DNA from: a virus
Direction: 5' to 3' (one strand)
Length of the DNA stretch: 31,950 nucleotides
IMG/VR virus record: IMGVR_UViG_3300021976_000053
Coordinates: 1-31,950 of that record
The notes beneath the pieces are model-generated. The model did not search any database. It was not told the DNA's origin and saw only the letters and a program-made list of their open reading frames with translations. A program made the translations under genes and the position numbers. The first letter of the stretch is position 1. Each line of letters starts with the position of its first letter. Of the stretch, positions 14,762 through 20,937 are shown one piece after another.

Positions 14762-15996
14762 TGTACGGCTACCCGACAGGTGCTGACGCCAACGGGCTGC
14801 CGATGCCGTACTGGGAGATCCTCGGTCACGACCATGTGGTGAACATCTTCTGCCAGATCGAGGACGCGCAGGGCAGCGTCCTGTCCTGGCAGTTCGGCGT
14901 GGAAGGCGGAGACGTCACCATCGACCGGACGGCCCAGTTCCGGCGATCCTGCAAGATTGAGGTCACACCGTATGGTGCAGCCGGGGTGATCAAAGACACC
15001 ACCGTGCTGGAGCAGCTCACTGCCTCGCTGATCCCGAAGGACGGCAAGGATGCTTTCGCGCCGTATGGCAACCAGGTCCGGCTTTGGTACGGGATTGAGA
15101 TTCCGGGGTATACCAACACCGCGCTCAACAGCAACTTCTACACCTGGCAGCTCGGGGTGTTCCGGCTGTCGGATGCCGATGTCACCGACGACGGAACCCC
15201 TCGGCTGACCATCCAGGGTTACGACCATTCCAGGACGATCAGCCGGAGGAAGAACACCATTCCCTGGATTGTTGGGGCAGGCACCAACTACGGTGATGCG
15301 ATCTTCGCTTTCTGCCTGGATCGCCTTCCTACGTTGACGACCAAGCCGCACACCGTCACCGCCGTCACACCGCAGATCATCGTGGATGCCGAGTCCGATC
15401 CCTGGAAGACGGTCACCGAGTGGGCGGCAGCGATTGGGTCTGAGGCGTACTTCGACCGCGATGGGGATCTGGTGATCGCGGAAGAGCCGGACCCGGCGAC
15501 CGACCCGGTCACCTGGACCTATGACGATGGCGAGACCAACCCGAACGCCGTCCTGCTGTCGACCAGCCGGAGCATGTCAGACGACCCGGGGTACAACGGG
15601 ATCGTGTTGACGTCGGAGTCCAACACCCTGCTGGCGCCGGTCCGGGTCGAGCTCTGGGACGACGACCCCGACAGCCCGACCTTCGCGCTCGGGGACTACG
15701 GCAAGATCCCGTACTTCGAGTCGAACCCGCTGGTGATCGACGCCGCACAGGGTCTACTGGCCGCCAACGCCAAGCTCCTGCAGATCCTGGGAGGCACCGA
15801 AACCCTGAACTTCGCTGCCATCCCGAATCCAGCGCACGAGGCGGGAGATCTGGTCCGGGTGATCCGGCCACTGTCCCGCACCGACACCACCAGCATTCTG
15901 GACTCGTTCACGATCCCGCTGTCCGTGGCGGACACCATGACGGTCAGGTGCCGTGAGCGCCGGTCCTCGGAGCAGGTCAGCGGAGGGTTGGTCTGA
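14761..15996 (+). CDS. Minor tail protein (tail-hub-like, DUF5047-like)
   Basis: This 411-residue protein has its start set at ATG 14761, which overlaps the previous stop as TGATG. An upstream in-frame candidate at 14701 lies inside the preceding gene and is rejected. The sequence (GDVTIDRTAQFRRSCKIEV, KDAFAPYGNQVRLWYGIE, TWQLGVFRLSDADV, LTIQGYDHSRTISRRKN, EAYFDRDGDLVIAEEPDP) matches my memory of actinophage tail-hub proteins of the DUF5047 type. These resemble gp27-like hub folds that organise the tail tip. Confidence 0.75.
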   Translation: MYGYPTGADANGLPMPYWEILGHDHVVNIFCQIEDAQGSVLSWQFGVEGGDVTIDRTAQFRRSCKIEVTPYGAAGVIKDTTVLEQLTASLIPKDGKDAFAPYGNQVRLWYGIEIPGYTNTALNSNFYTWQLGVFRLSDADVTDDGTPRLTIQGYDHSRTISRRKNTIPWIVGAGTNYGDAIFAFCLDRLPTLTTKPHTVTAVTPQIIVDAESDPWKTVTEWAAAIGSEAYFDRDGDLVIAEEPDPATDPVTWTYDDGETNPNAVLLSTSRSMSDDPGYNGIVLTSESNTLLAPVRVELWDDDPDSPTFALGDYGKIPYFESNPLVIDAAQGLLAANAKLLQILGGTETLNFAAIPNPAHEAGDLVRVIRPLSRTDTTSILDSFTIPLSVADTMTVRCRERRSSEQVSGGLV

Positions 15997-16841
15997 TGGC
16001 GGGCAGCGCGGGGCAGAGCGTCGTCAGGTCGGCCGAGCTACTGGCCGGTGTGCGCGCCGACACAGGCCTGCAGCGCTTCGCACAGAAGCTGCTGACCAAG
16101 ACCGATCCACCCGGTACGCCGTACTCCAAGGTCCGGCTCGGGTTCGTCACCGGCTACGACCCGGCCACCCACACCTGCACTGCGAAGATCGGGGACCAGA
16201 CAGTATCGGTCTCCGGCATCCCGATCCTGGCCGGAGCAACCCCGGTGCTGAATGCCGCCGGCCAGTTCCTGCAGGTCAGCAGCGAGAGGACAACGCAGTA
16301 CACCCTGATCGGAATGCTTCTGCAGGCGCCGGGGTCGTTCCGCATCCGGAAGACGGCGGATCAGGTGGTAACCAACTCGGCAACTGCTGTGCAGGACACG
16401 CATTTGAAGTTTTACGGACTGGCTGGGCGGTCGTATATCTACGATGTTTTGCTGCTGGTCGCGCAGAACGGCACCACTCTGCTTTCTGATGTCAGGGCTG
16501 GGTGGATCATGCCTAGCGGTGCCACATTCTCTGGAGGCGCTATCGGGCCGATCTCTTCGTTGGCGGCATCTGCAAGCGGTTCCGAGTCCACAGGGGCGGG
16601 CTCTAACTGGCGAGCACAGGTGAACACAGTTGGAACTTTCCCGTACGGCACTGACCCGCATCCAACCGGCCCCGATCCGACAGACAACTACCCCATCATG
16701 GTCCGGATGCAGGGTTCCCTGAAGCTCAACAGCACAGCAGGGTGGTGTTACGTGGCTTGGGCGCAGCAGACCGCCCAGCCCAGCATTAACACCACAGTTA
16801 AAGAAGGATCCTTCCTAAAGGTAGACATCACCTCCGAGTAG
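15996..16841 (+). CDS. Minor tail protein
   Basis: This 281-residue protein starts at ATG 15996 in a one-base overlap with the previous gene. It has a short N-terminal helix, an OB-like beta stretch (VRLGFVTGYDPATHTCTAKIGDQTVSVSGIP), then a beta-rich C-terminal domain. The latter has a lower G+C content from about 16380 on, hinting at a module of other origin, as is common for receptor-facing tail parts. Position right after the hub gene supports a tail-tip or baseplate role. Confidence 0.7.
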   Translation: MAGSAGQSVVRSAELLAGVRADTGLQRFAQKLLTKTDPPGTPYSKVRLGFVTGYDPATHTCTAKIGDQTVSVSGIPILAGATPVLNAAGQFLQVSSERTTQYTLIGMLLQAPGSFRIRKTADQVVTNSATAVQDTHLKFYGLAGRSYIYDVLLLVAQNGTTLLSDVRAGWIMPSGATFSGGAIGPISSLAASASGSESTGAGSNWRAQVNTVGTFPYGTDPHPTGPDPTDNYPIMVRMQGSLKLNSTAGWCYVAWAQQTAQPSINTTVKEGSFLKVDITSE

Positions 16842-16942
16842 CCCAGGACCTCGGGTCTGACTGCGGCGTTGCTCTGGGCAGATCAGTCCCGTTTCCGTGT
16901 GAGACTGGTTACCGAGTAACTACAGTCTGGGGAGGTTGGCAC
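16842..16942 (+). other. Short intergenic spacer before the lysis region
   Basis: This 101-base gap holds no gene that I can support. It contains TACAGT at 16921-16926, a possible -10, but no convincing -35 at 16-18 bases upstream. GGGGAGG at 16929-16935 is the ribosome binding site of the next gene. Confidence 0.4.
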
Positions 16943-17365
16943 GTGCGTGTCTGGATTCGGGCCTATCTCCCACTACTTGTCCGCCTGCTGCGGGGCATCC
17001 AGTACGCCGGCCTGACCGGTGCAGGCGTGTGGCTGCTGACCACACCCACCGAGCTTCTCCGGACAGCACTCGGGACCGTCGTCTACATCTGGGCCGCCTG
17101 CATGGTGCTCGGAGGGACGCTCTGCGCGATCGGGACTGCAACGAAGCTTTGGGCCGGGGAGTTCACCGGGCTGGTGCTGCTGATCACGGCGAACTGGATC
17201 TGGGGAGTCGCGCTGATCGGCGCCAGCCACACCTCCGCCAAGTACGGGGTGGTGCTGGTCGCCTGGGGGTTCGGGCTGGTCGCGCGTGAGCTGGAGATCT
17301 TCGCCACAGCGAGAGGGGCAGCGACGGCGGCCAAGCAGCGGAGGAGACGGGGGGATCAGCGGTGA
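16943..17365 (+). CDS. Multi-pass membrane protein of the lysis region
   Basis: This 140-residue protein starts at GTG 16943, seven bases after GGGGAGG. It has about four hydrophobic segments (residues 8-31, 40-65, 73-92 and 96-113) and a basic C-terminus (KQRRRRGDQR) likely inside the cell. Being just upstream of the endolysin, it may be a holin or holin-like protein. It could equally be an unrelated envelope protein, as a second holin candidate lies after the lysin. It overlaps the next gene as GTGA. Confidence 0.7.
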   Translation: MRVWIRAYLPLLVRLLRGIQYAGLTGAGVWLLTTPTELLRTALGTVVYIWAACMVLGGTLCAIGTATKLWAGEFTGLVLLITANWIWGVALIGASHTSAKYGVVLVAWGFGLVARELEIFATARGAATAAKQRRRRGDQR

Positions 17366-17685
17366 GCGACTTCCTCAAGTTCATCATGGGCGGCGGCCTG
17401 GTCCTGTTCCTGGGGGCTATCGGCGGCGCTGTGAAGTGGCTTGCCGATGGAGCCAGCCGGCGCGAGGACAAGGCCGAGACGCAGATCAAGAACTGGCAGC
17501 GCGACACTGTCAACAGGGCCACCTGGGAGGCCCTGCAGCACGACTGGTGGCGAGAGAAGGCCAACAAGAACGAGCGGGTGATCGTCGTCCAGCTCGGTGA
17601 GGACAAGGTGCCGAGGATGCGCACCTATCCGAAGAGGCCCAAAGACGAAGAAGCTGATGCCGAGACGAAAGCCGTAGACCGATGA
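17362..17685 (+). CDS. Small single-pass membrane protein
   Basis: This 107-residue protein starts at GTG 17362 in a GTGA overlap. One hydrophobic helix at residues 5-28 (LKFIMGGGLVLFLGAIGGAV) is followed by a charged, helical domain with Trp-rich stretches (KNWQRDTVNRATWEALQHDWW). The topology (N-terminal anchor, charged soluble part) suits a small holin-associated or spanin-like component, but no family is recognised. It is coupled to the next gene by ATGA. Confidence 0.65.
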   Translation: MSDFLKFIMGGGLVLFLGAIGGAVKWLADGASRREDKAETQIKNWQRDTVNRATWEALQHDWWREKANKNERVIVVQLGEDKVPRMRTYPKRPKDEEADAETKAVDR

Positions 17686-18635
17686 CCGTGGACGAGGAAG
17701 TGCGACCGGACGCCGAAGAGCGGATGGCAGAGATACCTGCCCCGCCGGTCGCGGCTGTGGAGGACTTCAGGGAGTGGCGCCGGCGAATCACTATCGCCAT
17801 CCTGATAGCCGGCGTCGCGATGGCCACCACCTTGGCGGTGGCCGCGTTCGCGCTCGGAGGCCAGAGCGAGGCGCAGGGCCGGGCAACCGCCAACGCCTCC
17901 GCTGCAGCCCAGGCGAACGAGAAAGCGGGGCTGGCCAACAACAACGCGTCGGCCGCCCTGGCTGCCGCGCGCGAGGCCAACCGGCGCCTGGTCGCGGCCG
18001 GCAAGCCGACCGTGCCGATCCCGACCATTACGGTGACGCCGTCCCTGCAGCCCGTTCCGGAGGGCCTCAGCGGCGCGCAACTGGCCGCGGTCCAGGTCCT
18101 GATCGCCAACCAGCTGGCTGCCTACCAGCCGAACCTCAGCCCGACCACGGTTCGTCAGATTGCCACGCAGGCCGCGGCACTGGTACCTAAGGCCGCCGAC
18201 GGCAAGACCCCGACCGTGGCCGAGCTCCAGCCCATCGTGTTTGCTGCCCAGGCGGCGTACTGCTCCTCGGGAGTGTGCGCCGGTAAGGACGGAGTGAAGG
18301 GTGCCGACGCTCCCGCAGTGACCGATGAGCAGCTCCGGCCGTTGATCGCCAGTGCGCTTGCTGCGTACTGCGGCCAGGAAACCAAGCCATGCGACGGCAA
18401 GGCCGGAGCGGACAGTACTGTTCCGGGGCCATCCGGGCCTGCCGGTCCTTCAGGCCCACGAGGCGCCGCAGCGCCGTACATTGCAGATACGGACTGCGTC
18501 GGCGACGACGTGGACTCGTACTGGAGGCTGTACTTCAACGATGGGACAACCAAGACCTCCAAAGGTCCGTGCCGGATCGGGTTTGATCCGGAGCCAGGCG
18601 AGCCGACGGTTACACCGGGAGCTCGTAAGAAGTAG
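17682..18635 (+). CDS. Membrane-anchored protein with helical stalk and collagen-like segment
   Basis: This 317-residue protein starts at ATG 17682 (ATGA overlap). A 35-residue acidic, Pro-containing N-terminus leads to one membrane helix (residues 38-60). There follow an Ala-rich coiled coil (about 62-105), a Pro/Thr linker, helical repeats, a short collagen-like run PGPSGPAGPSGPRG, and a C-terminal domain with DSYWRLYFNDGTTKTSKGPC. The collagen run and C-terminal domain resemble phage tail-fibre modules, yet the protein has a membrane anchor and lies in the lysis region. It may be a cell-surface protein made during infection or an unusual fibre. Function unknown. Confidence 0.65.
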   Translation: MTVDEEVRPDAEERMAEIPAPPVAAVEDFREWRRRITIAILIAGVAMATTLAVAAFALGGQSEAQGRATANASAAAQANEKAGLANNNASAALAAAREANRRLVAAGKPTVPIPTITVTPSLQPVPEGLSGAQLAAVQVLIANQLAAYQPNLSPTTVRQIATQAAALVPKAADGKTPTVAELQPIVFAAQAAYCSSGVCAGKDGVKGADAPAVTDEQLRPLIASALAAYCGQETKPCDGKAGADSTVPGPSGPAGPSGPRGAAAPYIADTDCVGDDVDSYWRLYFNDGTTKTSKGPCRIGFDPEPGEPTVTPGARKK

Positions 18636-18647
18636 CAGGGAGGAAGC

Positions 18648-19367
18648 ATGGCGGTCAGTCAGAACGGTTACGCAGCGAACGACATCAGCCGAACGCAGTC
18701 CTGGAAAATCCCCGGCACCGTACGCGCGGTCCGGTTGCGGAAGGGATCTCCCGGCGCGTTGCTGGTGCATCTCGCCGCTTGGTTCGACAAGAACGTGGAG
18801 GACATCGAGGCCGGTCAGCTCGATGACTGGGGCTACGCGGAACGCCCGATCAGGGGCGGGGTGCAGCTCAGCAACCACGCCTCCGGAACGGCAATGGACC
18901 TGAATGCTGTGAAGCACCCGCTCGGCAAGCGCGGCACCTTCACCAAGGCGCAAACCGAGAAGATCCGGACACACCTGAAGACCTACAACGGCTGCATCCG
19001 TTGGGGCGGCGACTACCAGAACCGGCCCGACGAGATGCACTTCGAGATCGACAAGTCCCCCGAGGCATGCGACGCGGCCTGGGGAAGACTGAACGCGAAA
19101 CCCACTACCCCAGCTGGAGGAAGCACCATGGCAGAGCTGACCGAAACGCAGGTGTACAACCAGGCGCTGGCTGCGAACCGCCAGTACGGTCGCGACTTCT
19201 GGACCGCACCGACCGGCACCGGAACTGCCGCGCTCGCGTTGCTGCGGGAGATCAAGATCCAGCTGGACCGGATCGAGGATGACACCGACAGCCTTCAGGC
19301 CAGCCAGGCGCTGGTCGCCAAGCTGGACGCCAACATGGAGACGCTGAAGGCGGCGGACGGCGCATGA
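18648..19367 (+). CDS. Endolysin, peptidase M15 family (D-Ala-D-Ala/L-Ala-D-Glu peptidase type)
   Basis: This 239-residue protein starts at ATG 18648 behind GGGAGGAA. It carries the M15 zinc peptidase motif set: SNHASGTAMDLNA (His77 and Asp84) and DEMHFEI (acidic residue 129 and His131), plus IRWGGDY. The enzyme cuts peptidoglycan stem peptides. Residues 150-160 are a Pro/Gly linker. The last 80 residues form a helical region with a coiled coil (REIKIQLDRIEDDTDSLQ) and may bind the wall or cause oligomerisation. An in-frame ATG at 19128 with its own strong ribosome site could produce this domain alone. The stop overlaps the holin-like gene as ATGA. Confidence 0.88.
   Translation: MAVSQNGYAANDISRTQSWKIPGTVRAVRLRKGSPGALLVHLAAWFDKNVEDIEAGQLDDWGYAERPIRGGVQLSNHASGTAMDLNAVKHPLGKRGTFTKAQTEKIRTHLKTYNGCIRWGGDYQNRPDEMHFEIDKSPEACDAAWGRLNAKPTTPAGGSTMAELTETQVYNQALAANRQYGRDFWTAPTGTGTAALALLREIKIQLDRIEDDTDSLQASQALVAKLDANMETLKAADGA
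19128..19367 (+). CDS. Possible separately translated C-terminal domain of the endolysin
   Basis: ATG 19128 lies in the endolysin frame, seven bases after GGAGG (19116-19120), a better-placed ribosome site than most genes here have. It falls exactly at the linker between the peptidase and the C-terminal helical domain and would give a 79-residue protein. Internal starts that make a wall-binding subunit are known in several phage endolysins. That this one is used is inference. Confidence 0.4.
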   Translation: MAELTETQVYNQALAANRQYGRDFWTAPTGTGTAALALLREIKIQLDRIEDDTDSLQASQALVAKLDANMETLKAADGA

Positions 19368-19771
19368 AGACGATCTTCGGTAAGCAACCGGCCTTCTGGC
19401 TCGGTGTACTGCAGGCGGCGCTGGCCTTCGTGCTGACGCTGCACCAGGTCGCCGCGCAACTGCACCTGACGGACGAGCGGGTCGGCACGATCATGGCCGT
19501 GCTGTTCGCAGTGCTCGGCATCTATGAGTCCTGGACGGTGCGGGACACGATGCTGGCGGCATTGACCGCGGCGGCCAAGGCCGTCATCGCCCTGCTGATC
19601 GCCTACCGCCTCGAAGTCAGTCCGGAGACCGCAGCCGCGGTGCTCGGCTTCGTGGCGATCATCGGCGGCGTCTTCGTGCGGGACCGGACGTCACCTCTGG
19701 TCGTGCCGTCCTTCGAGAGCGACGAGACCTCGCCGGTTCAGACCCGGGCCAGTACGACGCTCGTTGCCTGA
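19364..19771 (+). CDS. Holin-like membrane protein
   Basis: This 135-residue protein starts at ATG 19364 in an ATGA overlap with the endolysin. It has three or four hydrophobic segments (about residues 9-28, 41-58, 64-84 and 88-105) and a polar C-terminal tail of about 30 residues. Size, topology and coupling to the endolysin make it the best holin candidate in the window. The terminator at 19783-19814 follows at once, ending the late operon. Confidence 0.75.
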   Translation: MKTIFGKQPAFWLGVLQAALAFVLTLHQVAAQLHLTDERVGTIMAVLFAVLGIYESWTVRDTMLAALTAAAKAVIALLIAYRLEVSPETAAAVLGFVAIIGGVFVRDRTSPLVVPSFESDETSPVQTRASTTLVA

Positions 19772-19782
19772 CAGCAGACACG

Positions 19783-19814
19783 GAACGACCCCGGCCAGGT
19801 GACCGGGGTCGTTC
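19783..19814. terminator. Strong hairpin terminator at end of the lysis operon
   Basis: A perfect 12-bp stem, GAACGACCCCGG with CCGGGGTCGTTC, has an 8-base loop. It lies between the plus-strand holin-like gene and the minus-strand membrane protein gene, which converge here, and is symmetric enough to serve both directions. Confidence 0.8.
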
Positions 19815-19860
19815 TACGTCCGGCTGCTGAGGGTCGGGGGACGCCCATGCAACCGGAAGA

Positions 19861-20106
19861 TCAGGCCTTGCTCTTGCGCTCCAGCAGTACGACGGCGACA
19901 GTCAGCAGGACGAGCGGGCCGGCGAAGGCCGCGACCAGATCCAGCGCCGGAGCAGCGTCGTACTGAACCTCGGCGCCGACGGCCCGAAGATACATCCGGC
20001 AGGGACCGGCGATCGTAGCGCAGACCGCCATCAGTCCGAAGAAGCCGAGCAGCAGGTTGGCGGCGAGGCGCGGACGGCGCCAGGCGATGATCGCCTGGAT
20101 CCACAT
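19861..20106 (-). CDS. Small two-pass membrane protein of the minus-strand mini-operon
   Basis: This 81-residue protein starts at ATG 20106 behind GGAGGAG. Two hydrophobic segments (residues 14-35 and 55-75) are joined by a short loop, and the C-terminus is basic (ERKSKA). It is the second gene of a minus-strand pair placed between two plus-strand blocks, with its own promoter at 20228-20256. Such isolated, oppositely transcribed membrane protein genes often act on the host envelope, for instance in superinfection exclusion, but nothing in the sequence proves that. Confidence 0.7.
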   Translation of the reverse strand: MWIQAIIAWRRPRLAANLLLGFFGLMAVCATIAGPCRMYLRAVGAEVQYDAAPALDLVAAFAGPLVLLTVAVVLLERKSKA

Positions 20107-20107
20107 G

Positions 20108-20221
20108 TCAGTCTCCTCCGCAGTTCGAGCAAGCCGGGACCGCTTCGCCGTGCTGCGCGACCAGGAGCGGGGGCGCATCCGCCTCGGGCAGCTCCCGGTC
20201 GCAGTACCAGCAGTTCGTCAT
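20108..20221 (-). CDS. Very small zinc-ribbon-like protein, probably from a leaderless message
   Basis: This 37-residue ORF runs from ATG 20221 to TGA 20108. It has two Cys pairs, CWYC (residues 4-7) and CSNC (residues 31-34), spaced as in a zinc ribbon, with a Pro/Ala-rich loop between. The promoter -10 ends six bases before the ATG, so transcription should begin at or within a base or two of the start codon. Leaderless messages are common in Actinobacteria. One base separates its stop from the ATG of the membrane protein gene. Confidence 0.65.
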   Translation of the reverse strand: MTNCWYCDRELPEADAPPLLVAQHGEAVPACSNCGGD

Positions 20222-20227
20222 GTGATT

Positions 20228-20256
20228 ACTGTAGCTTTTCTATAGAGACAACGCAA
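20228..20256 (-). promoter_or_regulatory. Promoter TTGCGT-17-TACAGT of the minus-strand mini-operon
   Basis: On the minus strand TTGCGT (20251-20256) and TACAGT (20228-20233) are 17 bases apart. The spacer ends CTATAGAAAAGC, identical to that of the promoter at 855-883. The -10 lies six bases from the ATG at 20221, predicting a leaderless transcript. Confidence 0.7.
20229..20245. promoter_or_regulatory. Operator-like dyad 2 (CTGTAG-CTTTT-CTATAG)
   Basis: These 17 bases are the exact reverse complement of dyad 1 at 866-882 and overlap the promoter spacer and -10 in the same way relative to the transcript. Confidence 0.55.
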
Positions 20257-20326
20257 GAGACCGAGCCGACTAGTTTCGCGGATACCATGAGACCGACGTC
20301 GTACCGGCCTGGAGAAGGAGCACCTG

Positions 20327-20908
20327 ATGCAGAGCACCACGAAGGTAACGGACGCCTTCCGGCTCCAGATGAACCGCGCCAGGCAGATGCTGGACGGCAA
20401 GGTCGGGCTGGTCGGGTACGGCGTGATCGAAGTCAGGCGGCAGGGAGTACTCCGGCAGTCGATCCCCTTCACCAACCTGATCACCACAGCCGGGGACCAG
20501 TACTACGCGCAGAAGGGAATCGTTGGCGTCTCGCCGACCAACCCGTCCGCGCCTACGGTCGCCAGCGGGATGAAGCTCGGCACCGGTGCCACTGCGGCCG
20601 CCAAGTCCGGAGCGGGGGGCGCGCTGGTCACCTACAAGACCGCTTCCAACGTCGTCTTCGACGCTACGTTCCCCAGCGCCGCAGCGGTTGGTGGCGACGC
20701 CGGCTGGAACGCCACGTACAAGTCAACCTGGGCCGCAGGTGTCGCTACGGATGCCGCACTCACCGAGGCGGTACTGGTCAACGACGCGGCGGCCAACGCG
20801 ACCAGTATCGCGGCCAACACGTACGCTCGTGTCCTCTTCAGCGCGGTGAACAAAGGCGCGCTGGACTCGCTCTCGATCACGTGGACGCACAAGTTCCTTG
20901 GCGCCTAG
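20327..20908 (+). CDS. Tail fibre-associated/minor tail protein
   Basis: This 193-residue protein starts at ATG 20327 behind GAAGGAGC. The N-terminus is helical. The rest reads as beta-rich virion protein (LRQSIPFTNLITTAGDQYYAQKG, then a stretch with GMKLGTGATAAAKSG, and SITWTHKFLGA at the end). The pattern "NLITTAGDQYYA" followed by a "lGTG" turn is common in small tail-tip proteins encoded near fibre genes. It starts the plus-strand block with the large fibre gene. Confidence 0.7.
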   Translation: MQSTTKVTDAFRLQMNRARQMLDGKVGLVGYGVIEVRRQGVLRQSIPFTNLITTAGDQYYAQKGIVGVSPTNPSAPTVASGMKLGTGATAAAKSGAGGALVTYKTASNVVFDATFPSAAAVGGDAGWNATYKSTWAAGVATDAALTEAVLVNDAAANATSIAANTYARVLFSAVNKGALDSLSITWTHKFLGA

Positions 20909-20937
20909 CCACTGCCCTACCGGATAGGCGGTGACGA

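Noticed and set aside
16921-16926. TACAGT before the lysis region as a promoter
   Set aside because: No -35-like hexamer at 16-18 bases and no partner half-site of the dyad. It stays possible as a TAnnnT-only promoter but is unsupported.
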